From NCBI GenBank assembly GCA_014529385.2, contig CM043971.1:52863209-52927208 (forward strand): a stretch of DNA of 64,000 nt. The letters run 5' to 3'. The notes under the pieces are model-generated. The model saw nothing but the letters and a program-made list of their open reading frames with translations, was not told where the DNA came from and did no database searches. The stretch's first letter is position 1. Each line of letters starts with the position of its first letter. Position numbers and translations under genes: made by a program. Origin of the DNA: Adiantum capillus-veneris. Taxonomy: Eukaryota; Streptophyta; Polypodiopsida; Polypodiales; Pteridaceae. This document shows positions 9,756 through 21,748 of the stretch, in pieces.

Positions 9756-10709
9756 TGTTGGACGGGAGAGACTCACACACCCATGAAGTGCATGCAAACA
9801 CTACCTAGATCAACATAATGTCAATCGAGGACACAGATGACATGATAGGCACACGAAGGAAATCTCTTAAGCTTGTCAGGCTGAGACCATCCTACACATA
9901 CAACACTCTGGAAGGCCAACTAAACCACAATCAAGAACCTCACTGCCCTCAACTACACCACCTAGCCACATACACACATACGGAAGGTCACTCACCTAAT
10001 CATGCCAGAATCATACGAAACTGAAGGAACACCATCCCCTCACTAGGATACACCTGTCCCTAAGCTTCTACACTCAAAACCTCACTCTAAACCCATCTGC
10101 GGAAAACGTGTAGGATGACAGAACATAATTTTGAAAGTGCCCGAAATTGAAATTTATGAGTACCTATGCGTAGCTTATGTCACCACCATTCTATAGACTA
10201 CTAGCACGCAGAAAACAGACATCGTTTGATACACTTACGGCCACAAATAGCTCGTAGATGCGTCGGCGTGTGCGCTTCGTCTCGCGGGGAATGCTTGGCG
10301 TTGTCGCGTAGCTCTCCTCGAGCCTACAGCAATGGTGCAGTCGGATCTCCAATGTGTTGAGCGAGCCGGGTGTAGCGAGAGGATGAAGCTCACGCTCACT
10401 CTCTTTCTCTCTCACACACAGTAGACGACAGCGCTCAGTTTTGATTATGAAAAAGTCTTCTTACAAAATGACCTAGGTACCTTATATACTAAGGCTACCT
10501 TAGGTTTAACCAAAAATGGGGTTGAAAGGGTCAAATGGCTTTGTATTTACAATCTGGAAGTGCCATTGCACCTCGGCTTCTAAAACTAGAATAACTACTC
10601 ATTACAAATGACGTTTATATCCATAATCTGCAACATTTCATAACTCGCAAAAGATAAAACTTTGGTACGAAACTTGAGTTATGTTGTGTTGTTGACCCAG
10701 CGGTCAACA
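9756..10709 (-). repeat. 5' LTR of element A (954 bp)
   Basis: Plus-strand ends are TGTTGGAC and GGTCAACA, so TGTTG/CAACA inverted termini. The right boundary is fixed by the left copy ending at 291 and by element B sequence resuming at 10710. A minus-strand TATATAA at 10482-10488 is the likely promoter for leader and gag. Confidence 0.85.
10482..10488 (-). promoter_or_regulatory. TATA box in the element A LTR
   Basis: The minus strand reads AGTATATAAGG. It is about 225 bp into the LTR from its U3 end and is preserved in the other LTR at 64-70. Transcription toward gag is inferred. Confidence 0.5.
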
Positions 10710-11403
10710 ACCTCCAGGTAATATTTCAAGTTCTAAGAGAAAATAAACTTTATGTTAGTCGATGAATTTTTCTTGCAAGAGATTTAGTATTTAGGTCACA
10801 TTATCTCTCAAGATGGCATCCAAATGGATCCATCTAAGTTAGAGGTAATGAAAGGATGGCCTAAACCAAGGAATCTTCATGAACTAAGAAGCTTTATAGG
10901 TATGTGTGCATACTACAGACGCTTCATAGAAAAGTTATCACTAATAGCAAGACCATTACATGACCTAACAAAGATATATATGGTCTGCCAAGGAGAACAA
11001 TGCTTTCGAAAAGCTTAAAGAAAATCTTATCTCTCAACATGTGATTACACTGTCGGATCTCTCAAAGCCATTTGAGGTCCAATGTGACGCTTGTGGTGAT
11101 TGCCTTGGAGCTGTTTTGCTCCAAGAAGGGCACGTCATAGCCTATGAGAGTCGAAGGCTCGACCCTATTGGGCAAGCTCTAGGCATATATGGAAAGGAAC
11201 TCCTCGCAGACTCATGGAAGCACTATTTACTGGGGACTCCTTTCATTCTGCGGACGGATCACCAAAGTCTTAAGTTCTTCATGACGTAGACCAAGCTCTC
11301 CGACAAACAAATGAGGTGGGCAAATTTCCTTTCGCAATTTCATTTTCATATTGCTCACGTTGTTGGCAAGCATAATCAAGTAGCAGATGCACTCTCAAGA
11401 TGA
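10710..11403 (+). pseudogene. Reverse transcriptase C-terminus and RNase H of element B
   Basis: The frame opens mid-domain, passes a connection segment (QMDPSKLEVMKGWPKPRNLH, FIGMCAYYRRF), then an RNase H with FEVQCDACGDCLGAVLLQEG and TDHQSLKFF. There is a frameshift and an in-frame TAG before 10824, another shift near 11000, TAG at 11287-11289 and TGA at 11401-11403. The catalytic xxDD of reverse transcriptase is not present because the 5' part is missing. It cannot make an active enzyme. Confidence 0.85.
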
Positions 11404-12888
11404 TCGAGAGTGAATGCGGTTTCCATAGCAACTCACAATGATCTATCTTCTATGATAGATGAGTATGCTATTGATCTCGATTTTAGAGATGTGATTTCAG
11501 CCCTTGCACTAGGGAAGAAAGAGGAACCATTTACTTTACAAGATGGTTATCTTCTCTATGGCGATAGACTATGCGTTACTAACTCATGTATGAATCTCAT
11601 GCTCCTCCTTACGCAGGGCATAAAAGGATTCAGTCTACCCTAAAAGGGATTGAAACATATTTCTATTGGCCTACCATGAAAGCAAACATACAAGAGTATG
11701 TTTCTAAATGTATGGTATCCCAAAAGACGAAGTTTGATAGAGGGAAGCAACCTGGATTGCTTCAACCTTTGCCAATACCTAATTCACCATGGGAGAGCAT
11801 ACCCATGGATTTTATATTTGGATTGTCCGAGTCTATTCATGGGAATACGGGAATATGAACGATAGTAGATAGGTTTAGCAAACAAGCTCATTTTATACCT
11901 GTCAAAATGACTATTAAAGCCCATCAGATGGCAACCCTCTTCATATCACAAATCTTCAAGTACCATAGCTTGCCAATGTCCATAGTGTCGGATAGAGATC
12001 CTAGAATGACCAGTAATTTCTGGAAGGGTCTCTTTGAGAATTTAGGGACAAGGCTAAATTTATCTTCGGTCTATTACCCACAAACGGATGGCCAAAGTGA
12101 AATAGCTAACCTAACAATTCTTGAACTACTAAAAGCCTATGTAACGGAAGTAGATAAAAGGTCCCAATGGGAGAAGTACTTACCCTTAGTGGAGTATGCC
12201 TACAATAACACTGTACATACTTCCACGGAAAAAGCACCTTTCGAGGTAATTGAGGGAAGATCAAAAAGTCCCTTGCTACTTAAGGTACACAGGAAGATCT
12301 CCGCTGTAGATGAATATAGCCGAGACCTAGAAGAATCTTTCCAAAAGATTAAGGATGCTATCCCTATCTCACTGCAAAGGCAAAAGGCTGTTGCTGACAA
12401 GCACAGAAGAGCCCAAGCCTTTAAAGAAAATGATTGGGTCTTACTCAAATTTCCCAAGGCTCGATTAAGGCACACGAAGGGCAAGAATCCTATGGGACAC
12501 CAAAAGTACTATGCTAAGTTAGAAAAAAGGTACTATGGTCCCTTCCAGATTCTTAGGCCAATCAATGAAATGGCCTATCAACTCAAGTTGCCCAGCCATT
12601 GGCTCATACACAATTGCTTTCCATGTGAGCCTACTAAAGCCTTACAAAGGAGAGCCACCTCAAGAACCAAATATTGAAGACCCACCAGAGATTGAGGACC
12701 AAGAAGAGGTGTTGCAGCCCGAGTCCATTCTCCGACATAAAAATAAGGTACTAAGAGGCGGTAAGACTATCCGACGATATCTTATTAAGTTTAAGAATTA
12801 TCCTTTTGAAGATGCTAGATGGATGCAAGGCATACAATTAAAGGATAACCTAAACCTTGTCACTGATTACAATGCTTCCCTAGAGTAA
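11404..12888 (+). pseudogene. Integrase and chromodomain-like tail of element B
   Basis: The zinc-binding HHCC module (AGHKRIQST..., CMVSQK), the catalytic core with MDFIF, VSDRDPRMTS and QSEIAN (the D, D, E residues all present), and the C-terminal YYGPFQILRPINEMAYQL segment are readable. The tail has a chromodomain-like RRYLIKFKNYP and W. Frameshifts occur near 11590 and 12620 and a stop at 11856-11858. An intact version would insert cDNA and target chromatin. Confidence 0.85.
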
Positions 12889-13241
12889 GCAAATGTACAA
12901 ACGTTTAAAATGAACAAAGTTTTTGTCTTATAATACTCTCTTTTTCTTTATTGTGCACAAATGTGAAGTAGTATGCATGCTTAGATCAAGTTTGTGGAGA
13001 CGACGTCTCCCAAACACCAAGTAGAGCTTGTCACTCTACTATGAAAGATTGATAGGACTAATGTGCAGACATGCTTGCGGCATCTTAGGCTCTCAAGCGC
13101 CAAATGGACTAGTCATCCATTCTGGAACGATGTCATATGGTAAGATAGGGATCCTCTACCCGCTAGAAAAAAGACTAATGAATATGCTTTATATTCTCTA
13201 CCCCATAGTCGAGGGCGACTATGATTTCAAGAGAGAGGTAA
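12889..13241 (+). other. 3' untranslated end of element B with hairpin and polypurine tract
   Basis: Non-coding. It ends in a perfect 8-bp inverted repeat at 13204-13223 (CATAGTCG / CGACTATG, loop AGGG), followed after 5 nt by the purine run AAGAGAGAGGTAA (13229-13241). These two signals set the proposed LTR start at 13242. Confidence 0.6.
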
Positions 13242-14841
13242 TGTCATAATAACTAATATCTAATTCTCCCAAATGATTTTCTCATGTTAAACTGATCATT
13301 TAATATGGGGAAGTGCCAGGGGAGAAAAAGCTAGAATATTGGTTAAGCTGGAAGACCGGCCACAGTAAGGATCCAAAGGAGGGAAAATAGGGATCCAAAG
13401 GGGGGGCCATTTGCAAAAGAGCAAGGTGAAACAATGGGCTTTAAAGACCCCAAGGTTCAGCCCATTAAGACTTCCAAAATGCTAAGGTTCCAAATATCAA
13501 AGGTTGTGTCCAAAGGTCAATCACTAGGAAAATTGGATGCTTAGTGTGTGTACAGAAAAGGTCTTCATAGATCCTACAAAGGACGGGGCGAGCCTTGCAA
13601 GTAGGGGATGAGAGATAAACACACACACACTCACACACTCACAAGCCTCCTTTACACAAAGGGAAAGAGGGACACATGTCAGCTCCCTAACCCAGATGCC
13701 CACAAGGTGTACTCAAATCCTATTGGATGGCCTTGGAGGTGGACCAATGAGAATTAGGCTAGAGTAAATCTAGTTTAATTAATTTAAAAACACTTAATAG
13801 AAGAACCAATAAGAATTAAGCTCTCTACAAGACTATTGGTCAGTCTCTCAAGGGGTCCAATGAGCATTCAACATCCCTATGGCTTGCCTGATTCCTATTG
13901 GCCAGGAGACAAAGGGGTCCAATGAGAGTTTAGTAGCATTAATTAATTACATAAAGCTCTCACAAAAATGGAAAGAGGGACACATGTCAGAAGGCTATCA
14001 CTTATGCTTCTTAAATTCCATTGGCGAGGCCTGGGGAGGTCCAATGAGGAACCAGCAAGAGCAATTAGCAAGGGGAGTCGACCAAGAGAGAGAGGGGGCT
14101 GAATTTTCAAAGGCATTATCCACACACACTCACACTAGCTCATGTGTGAAGTAAGAAGACTCTCTCTCTCTCTCCATCTCAAGCTTTAATGGAAAGCTTA
14201 TCACCTACTCCAAGCTTGTGAGAAGGGAGGCCTACACCAACAACTCTTGGCTTTGTGATGCAGATCCAACCAAGAGCCAAGCTTCAATGCATGCTCATCT
14301 CCTCTACCAAGCTAATTACTAAGCTATGCTACGCTAATATGAGTGATTATGTGAGGAGATGTACATCTTTCTCATAAGACTACTCCTTCTTCCTCTCAAT
14401 CTACTCTCATACCCTGCTAGCTCTCACCATCTTCGAAGGTGTATGAGGTCTTGGGTCTGAGACCGTGAGGGAATTGATGTTGTGTTTAATAAGTGTTTTG
14501 CTTAGTGCTTGAAGTTTCCATCTTCATTGCACTAGCTAGTATTGAAGGAACTTAAAGGATTGTATTGTAAAATGTCTCTCTTGATGGGAGAAACCATAAT
14601 ACAAAGCCTTTTGGAGGGGGGACCGGCTCCATGAAAATCCGGTCCTCAACTGTTGTCAATAGCTTAATTTCTCTCTCTTTTGAAGTATTGTTCATGCTAT
14701 CTAACTAGGTGTTATGCTTTTTGTTGCTCTCTCCACCCAAGCACTCTTGTTATTCTCATTAGGAATCTATTCTAATGACATGCTCACTATATTCATGCTA
14801 TTTTCCGCTATACACAAGTTACTAGGCCATTAAATGTTACA
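13242..14841 (+). repeat. Candidate 3' LTR of element B
   Basis: It starts TGTCAT after the polypurine tract, as in the related C and G elements (TGTCAC), and is proposed to end in GTTACA at 14841 as theirs do. No second copy is in the window, so the right end is tentative. It contains repeated GGGGTCCAATGAG-like segments and short CA/CT tracts. Confidence 0.45.
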
Positions 14842-14884
14842 TCAGTTAACTAATCCTGAACTTTAGTTTCAGTTTTATCCAACA

Positions 14885-16571
14885 TTAGAGTATCACTCTG
14901 AGTATGTAATTGTTCAGGTTGATGATGTTTTGCTGCTCCAACTCCTTCTGCAATTCCTCATTTTGTTGTTTCAGTTCATCATACTGCTTTTGCAATAACA
15001 AATTCTCCTCTTTGGCTTCTTCCTCTACGTCAATACTTACTTCCATCTCAGCTGCAACCTCATCCATTGTATTTACTGCAATGTTCATAGCCAACACTTC
15101 TTCGACAGTGTTCAATAATGCCTCCCCAACATGCAAATGCTTTGCCTCATTCTCATGTCCATGATTGCAACTGTATCTTCAATTAACTGCTCTTGAACTT
15201 CCTGATCTGCATTATCCATTAGTATCACTTCACATTCAATACCTTCTAGTTCAGGTTGGTGATGAACATGTTGTTCCCCCTTATACTTCAACTATATGAA
15301 ATGATCTTTCCGTTCAGTGAACTTCTTCTGCAACAACATATTTTCTTCCTTAGACTCTTCTTCAGCAAAGGCTTGGTATGGCTTACTAAAACACATTAGC
15401 AGGTTCAGGTTCAAGTTCAGGGTCAGGTTCAGGTTTCTCTTTAAAAAGATTCAAGAAAAATTCAAGGTAGGATGCAAACTTTGCAACCATTAGACATTGC
15501 CTCTTGAACATATCCAATATCTCTACATGTAGATGAAACACTGGGAGACCTGATTTAGACTCTGTATGCCAAAACAATTGATTATCTTGAAAATTCTGAT
15601 TCAAGTTACACCAAAATTGACCTGGTTCAAGGCTTAAAAATAACAGGTTGAACTCTTCTTCACACATAAAAAACACCACCAAGATGGCTTGCTCACATCC
15701 CCTCTCAAAATCATAATGAAACCCACTTTGTAGCTGCAAATCTCTCGAATCGGTGATATCTCCCTGAAATTGAGAACTTTTGACTTCTGCTCCCTGAGAA
15801 ACTTCCCTTATGTCATCAAGCACGAAGACATAAAACCAATGAGATATAAGAATATTAACATCATCTCCTCCATTGGCAACATCACATAGAAATGTAGAAT
15901 CATCTTCAGGAAAACCCACTTCACCATCATCAAGAACTTGCAAATGGCTTGCATAATCATCAGTCAAAACCATGTCCTCAGCATCAACAAAACCATTGCC
16001 AACAGGAGTTTGGTATGAATCATCAAGAATATCATCAGGAAACTGAACTTCATTGAAAAAAGGTGGACTTCCAATATCCATGATTGAATTTGTAAAAACA
16101 CCAACATCATCAATGATCAATGATGACATCATCATTCAAGACACCTTATGTAACATCAAAGTTTGAAGAAGACTCCATATTGTTGATTTGAGTAAGTTAA
16201 AGATTCAAATCCTCAATTTGATTAATATTGTCCAAAATAACTTTCTTAAGAGCATCATGAACTTCATAACAGTAAGAAATATGCAAGTCAAATTCAGCTC
16301 CAACGTAAGAAATCTCCACCATCAATGATACCTTCTCTTCTTGAAGTTGAATGATTTTGAAAACCGCTTCATTTGTGGCAACCATATTTAAATACCTCTC
16401 ATTATCCAACTCCAAAGAAAGATTATGGATCATCTCTGCTTGAGAAATAACAAGACTTTGTAGTTCAACAAATTTAGGTACATAACTTCTTTGAAAATTA
16501 GTAATCTCATGATCAAGAACCTGTATTGTCAAACTCTGTAATTCAGGGACCTTCGGCATCGAAACTTGCAA
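14885..16571 (-). CDS. Unrecognised minus-strand ORFs, possibly one decayed gene
   Basis: Three ORFs in line: 16197-16571 (124 aa, helical, coiled-coil-like), 15386-16135 (249 aa, acidic, with an N-terminal string of Asp-rich segments and a terminal EPDPELEPEPA repeat) and 14885-15136 (83 aa, Glu/Gln coiled coil). The last two share a frame. A degenerate duplication links 14911-15020 and 15250-15365, both ending in Glu-rich codons. No family is recognised. It could be a host gene remnant or the body of an unknown transposon. Confidence 0.35.
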
Positions 16572-17729
16572 TTCAGGGACGTGAAATTCAAGATCCTAGT
16601 CTTTGCAACCTGAATAACTCATATACACTCATGAAAATTGGCTTTCAGTCTTCAAAACTCCAAAAAAGACTTCTCCATCTACACAAACACCCTCCTGACT
16701 GTCACTTGCAGGATAATCCTCATCAAGATACATCAAAAACTGATTCATCACATCATCCTCATCATCAAAACACATTATGTATTCAACTATAGTCATCTCT
16801 TTCCGTTCAGTACACTGTAATCTGATCTATTCCTGAATTTCAACCTCTTCAAGATTGATGTCCAAGGCTGTCATCCACAAGTTAATATAATAATCAACTC
16901 CATCGTGCATCACACTGACTAAATACCAACACATCCCCACTAACGTCATCTTGGTCAGATAGCAAAGCAACATTTCTCCCCTCATGCATTTGACATACAC
17001 ACACAAAAAGAAACAGCAAAGAGAGCTACCCTCATCACAGAATGTACCTTGTTCCCTTGTTCCATTGATGGGATCGTTACATAGTTGCCTTTCTTGCCCC
17101 TTGCTTGAGAAGCCTTGCAGCCTGAATGATTACTCCATGGACATCCTATGTTGCGTCAAGTTGCCCAACATACCCACTCGCTCGTCCCCTCCCTCCCGAT
17201 TCATCGATGTCTTACCCGCCAATTCAAATACCCTCGAGCCACTCACCCGAAGGGCAATTTCAAAATTCCTCGCCACTCACACTCCACCTCATTACATTTT
17301 TTCCAGCGTGGCCCATCTCCCCCACCCGACAGCTCCATGTAGGCCCAACATCCATGTTTATTGTTTATGCCCATGTTTACTTTTTTTGCTTGTGTGGATG
17401 GCCGAGATCGCTCTGGAATCCACACCTGACTTCCCATCCATTGATCCCACCGCCTGGGCTTCCTTTAATATACTGTGTCATATAGTGTTGAGGCTCGATG
17501 ACCCTTGGTTTGTCAACCAACGCCCTCTGTGTGGAGGTCCCCTAATTGTGCATAGTAAAGCTGTCGGCAAGAGTTTCTCCCAGGAGAAGTAGGCGACGTA
17601 GGCTATTATGTTGCATTGGTATTATTTAGCCCCATGAGATAGCGTGCCATCCTTTTTGTCACTAAATGGTGTTATTGCAAGGTGCATGTTAAACTCTTCT
17701 CCTACCTCAAGACGAGATTGATTGATCAA

Positions 17730-17734
<5 letters not shown>

Positions 17735-17780
<46 letters not shown>
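17735..17780. repeat. (TC)n microsatellite, 46 bp
   Basis: Uninterrupted dinucleotide array read directly. Confidence 0.95.
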
Positions 17781-17782
<2 letters not shown>

Positions 17783-18198
17783 GGTACCAAATAAGTAGGC
17801 CCAACCTTGATGTATATCACCTTGATACCGAAGACCTTTTTGAAAGAGCACACATGCACCATTAGGTAGTTAATTGCACTACCAAGACTCAATTTCATAG
17901 CTTCATCGAGATTATGACTCTCTCTCCTCCCTTTAACCACCATTAGGGTAGGAGGTCCAGTAAGGGAGCGTCTAAGAAGACACGATGCGCCTAAACTTTG
18001 TGTTGCTCCATTTCAAGTGCAAAGAGGTGCAATTGATAGCCCATCACGAGGCACATGTGCATGAAAAGTTTCGACCCAGACGATAGTGAAGCGACGGAGA
18101 TTGACACCATTCTCATAACTAAAAAGGGTACTAGTAGAGACACCATGAGGGGGGGATAATGTGTCGATGCAGCAAGTAAGGCTTGAATTGAAGATCGA

Positions 18199-18201
<3 letters not shown>

Positions 18202-18274
<73 letters not shown>
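18202..18274. repeat. (GA)n microsatellite, 73 bp
   Basis: Uninterrupted dinucleotide array read directly. Confidence 0.95.
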
Positions 18275-18279
<5 letters not shown>

Positions 18280-18575
18280 ATCGACATGGGGAGAGAGAGA
18301 ATCACTCCAGGCATCAACGATTTTTATTTTTATTTTTTGTTGTGGTGCACGCTATACAAGTGCCTACTGGGAGTTCTTCTAAAAAATTCATTTACTAGAA
18401 AGATGCCCCAGCCATCCCGAAGGCTATTAGTCCTGCCTAAGGCCAAGCAGCGACATCGTGCGGGAGAGACGAAGGAGGCTGAGCCTCTGCTCTTGCGAGC
18501 GCTCTTCTGAGGCAACCTCAAGTAAGCCCCAACCCTTACGAGAGAGGATTCTCTCCTCTGTCGCATCTCTATGAC

Positions 18576-18762
<187 letters not shown>

Positions 18763-18796
18763 AAAGGGAAAGTAAGCACATGGCCTCCAAGTGACA

Positions 18797-18817
18797 CCCC
18801 CCCCCCCCCCCCCCCCC
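18797..18817. repeat. Poly-C tract, 21 bp
   Basis: Homopolymer read directly; its exact length may be affected by sequencing error. Confidence 0.8.
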
Positions 18818-19248
18818 TGCGGCCCCTCCTTTTTCCTTTGGTTTGTAAACCCTTCCTCTTTCCTTCCCAAACTAATACCATCATTTGTGGGTTCAATTTT
18901 GAAAGCCTACTCGGTCGAAATTCACAATTCCCATTAATTTCCCTCAAAGATTCTCATTCAATATGTGAATTCGGATGTAAAACTCGACGACTTGTCACTG
19001 TCATGCAGGCCCACGTCCCGCGATCGTTGTCTTCTTGCCCCCTTTCCCTTCGTTCGCCATGGCAGCGGGGTCATCTTGCTCTCATCGAGGGCATGGCAGG
19101 ATTTGGACATGGCCGGACTCTCTCTCTTCTCCCGACTGCTACTCCGTCTATTGCATTCGTGCTCTGCCTCTGCCTTCACACCATCAACTTCAGCAGCTTG
19201 GACGCTCAGAGCAACCGCCTAGGATTGCAATGAAATTTGTCTTTCGGT

Positions 19249-19249
<1 letters not shown>

Positions 19250-19282
<33 letters not shown>

Positions 19283-19348
19283 GTTAACCCCCGCAAGACC
19301 TCCATTAAGAGTTGCAAAACGAAAATATCGTTCTTTGTCTCCACCTTT

Positions 19349-19379
<31 letters not shown>
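19250..19379. repeat. Two (CT)n arrays (19250-19280 and 19350-19379)
   Basis: Two dinucleotide arrays of about 30 bp, 70 bp apart, in a pyrimidine-rich stretch. Confidence 0.9.
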
Positions 19380-19380
<1 letters not shown>

Positions 19381-20345
19381 AAACTTAAGAGACGTATACT
19401 CAGACACCATCTCCCTCTCTCTCTCTTTGCGAGACCATTGCATCTCTGTCTCTGCCTGGCCATCTCCCTACATGACTATAGCCCTGGACTTAACCCTCCA
19501 ATTAATAGATCCACCTTCCTTACCTGCCCCACTGCAACCCTCTTGTCTGGCAGCCTGGACTATTGCAGCGTGCATGCACCATGGCCATCCCGTGTTGCGA
19601 CCTTGCACGGAGGGCCTCCCATAAAGCATCACAAGGTACATCGAAAAGAAAAAAAATCTCTCTCTCCTGCGTGTCCTGCCCTTATGGTACCTGCAACGGC
19701 ACGATCACCACATGATCCTACAACAAAACATTTCCACTATCATGCAGATTCATGCTTTCAGTGTGACGAGCCGCTTCATCCCACAGGCATGAAAATCTCC
19801 GTCGTGGTTCTAACACATGCCATGACACATTCTCTCTCTCTCTCTTCCACGTTGCTCCATCTCTATTCTTCTTTTCCCCTCAAAGCGTTTTGCTTGTATT
19901 CAACCAAAAAGCAACTAGGGAGATACCATCTAATTAACCCACTTTCGAAAATTGGCAGCCCGTACGGGTACTCGACCTTTTTCTGAGGCCAAACTTATCG
20001 AGGAATTATGCCAAAACTTACGAGACCTTGGAAATTAGGGTCCAACGAAGGATTTCGTTTTCGGAAATTTACACTACACTGGTTTACCACCTGTTGTAGT
20101 ACTATGCCGTCTAACGTTGTTTCTCCCGTCCACTCTAGTAAGCATTTCGGTTGGACTGCCTTTCTGCTTCCAGTCTCTCTGACGCGAAGAGAAAAAGCTC
20201 GATCGTCCTTCGAAGCGCCGACGAACTTGCAGGCAGTTCTACACTCTGCTTTACCATAGCCACGACCCTTTACATCGCTTCTTGATCATTCACCTTCTTC
20301 CTTTCTGCTTGTAAAGTTCTGCGCCAGTTTCTTCCAATTACGGAA

Positions 20346-20354
20346 TTAGGGTTT
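20346..20354 (+). promoter_or_regulatory. Telo-box TTAGGGTTT upstream of the host-gene candidate
   Basis: Plant 5' leaders of growth-related genes often carry this motif near the transcription start (established knowledge). Here it is about 420 bp before the ATG at 20777. The only copy near this gene; a promoter role is inferred. Confidence 0.4.
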
Positions 20355-20776
20355 GCGATTTTCGTGAATGAAGAAAGGCAATCTATCTAGTCCGCCCTCT
20401 TATCAGAACGTGTCCTTTCTCAATATTTTCACGCTGCATTGACATAGTACATCGTGTCAGCACATCATGCATTCGCTTTGGTGTCATCTGTGTGTTTGTT
20501 CTAGCTCAACTTTCATTTAGTCTACTGAGTATTGAAGTCTTTTGTGAATTCTTGGTAATCGTTTGCAAGGATAAGGATCCAATTGTCTTGTAATTATCAT
20601 TTCAGGTGTTGTGCTGGAGACTTTATTGCTCGATCTTTGAGAGCCACATAATCTTCTACGGTTCGAGTTTTTCTCATTAGCTCTGCTTGTTGGCAACTGC
20701 TGGAATTGAAAGTTTCTGGCTGCCGATCCACACATGAGACATTTCACTCTTTGACTGTGTTTTGGCGATTTAAACA

Positions 20777-21748
20777 ATGGGGGACCTTGATTTTGCTGGA
20801 GAAGGGAGCATCACGATGAGGAACATCAACTCCACCTTGCAGAAAACAGAGGAACGTGTGTCTCCTTGTGAAGGTGAAAAAGATGCACCCAATGACACTC
20901 TGGAGAGGGATGCGGCAAGAGGGCTGGATGGAGTTGATGCTACGCATCCTCCAAAAGCGTTTGAAAGGGATTATGAGCTAGAAACCTGTGAAAATTTACG
21001 GCATCGGAAGAGAAAGCAAGAGACTATCAGCATACACAGGGCGAGCTCTGAGTGTGCGCCCAACAAGAAACCTCTTTTAACTCAGCAAGACACGAGTGAT
21101 GTACGACTTCAACAGGATCTAGAAAAAGCAGCAGGGGATTTACTGGCTTGTGCTTGTCCTGAGATTTCAAGGAGCCGTAAGAGGAAACGAGAAACCAACA
21201 AGGTACATGAAGTGGGCTTGGACATTAGTCTTCGTACAGACGGCACTCATAGTCTCCAGGCTTTGGGTTTTGACATCAGCGTCAGCTCTTCTGTTGCGGT
21301 AGGCATAAAGCATGCATCCTGTAGCATATTGCCTGATAAGGATATAGAGCGTGCTATGGCAGCAAGACTGGCTATTGGTGTGGTCAATAACAACATTAAA
21401 AAAAGGGGAGAAAGTGTAGAAAATATGTCTGAGGAGATAAGAGGGACCACAGTGAAAGCTTCCGGGGTGTCCAACAAGGATGTATGTTCAATGTCTACCA
21501 CAGAGAAACCAGAACGGAAAAAGCTGGGGGCATTGGAAAGGTCTGAACCAGTTTCATTTTCAGATAATTGCAGACAAATGGATGAGCTTGGAGCAGCCAT
21601 GACTTCTAATAGGCGACAGGGCCTTGCAAGATTGGAAAAGGATTGCATAGAGGATCAAGCAGAGAGTCAAAAGCTGCGGATGGCTGTGACAGCTTTGCAT
21701 AGTCAGTTTGAGTCTCTTTCTAATCTTGCAGAAAGTGGAAGCAAGTAA
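20777..21748 (+). CDS. Host-gene candidate: predicted nuclear protein, probably first coding exon
   Basis: A 323-codon ORF with the only non-transposon coding character in the window. It has two basic clusters of nuclear-localisation type (RHRKRKQE near residue 76, RSRKRKRE near residue 136), mixed polar sequence, and a C-terminal helical segment (ESQKLRMAVTALHSQFESLS). The apparent stop TAA lies inside a consensus 5' splice site GCAA|GTAAGG at 21741-21750, so the coding sequence may be spliced onward from 21744. Possible 5' leader introns exist upstream (TTTCAG near 20605). The next kilobase has no obvious second exon, and retrotransposon D starts at 22989. I do not recognise the family. Confidence 0.55.
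   Translation: MGDLDFAGEGSITMRNINSTLQKTEERVSPCEGEKDAPNDTLERDAARGLDGVDATHPPKAFERDYELETCENLRHRKRKQETISIHRASSECAPNKKPLLTQQDTSDVRLQQDLEKAAGDLLACACPEISRSRKRKRETNKVHEVGLDISLRTDGTHSLQALGFDISVSSSVAVGIKHASCSILPDKDIERAMAARLAIGVVNNNIKKRGESVENMSEEIRGTTVKASGVSNKDVCSMSTTEKPERKKLGALERSEPVSFSDNCRQMDELGAAMTSNRRQGLARLEKDCIEDQAESQKLRMAVTALHSQFESLSNLAESGSK

Larger units (their letters stand above)
1..10709 (-). mobile_element. Element A: Ty3-type LTR retrotransposon with gag and protease only
   Basis: Direct repeats at 1-291 and 10419-10709 are the same LTR; the left copy runs off the window. Read on the minus strand the order is 5' LTR (9756-10709), tRNA-Asp primer site (9738-9754), 2.4-kb leader, gag, zinc-knuckle/protease ORF, a W-I-P-K repeat ORF, captured helicase fragment, polypurine tract (292-303), 3' LTR. 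No reverse transcriptase, RNase H or integrase motif appears anywhere in the 9.5-kb interior, so it is non-autonomous (TR-GAG-like). The visible LTR pair differs at about 10 of 291 positions by eye. It is inserted in the reverse transcriptase of element B, whose other half should lie left of the window. Confidence 0.85.
10710..14841 (+). mobile_element. Element B: decayed Ty3 chromovirus, 5' half removed by the element A junction
   Basis: It begins inside the reverse transcriptase right at the element A LTR end and continues through RNase H, integrase, chromodomain-like tail, hairpin, polypurine tract and a candidate 3' LTR. At least three stops and several frameshifts make it older than A. 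The missing 5' LTR, gag, protease and N-terminal reverse transcriptase should be left of this window. Confidence 0.8.

Noticed and set aside
16984-17592. 202-codon plus-strand ORF
   Set aside because: No domain, Pro/Ser/Cys-rich low-complexity text, and overlapping ORFs in the other plus frames. Typical of C/T-rich non-coding DNA.
19312-19986. 224-codon plus-strand ORF
   Set aside because: It runs through (CT)n arrays and shows no recognisable domain.
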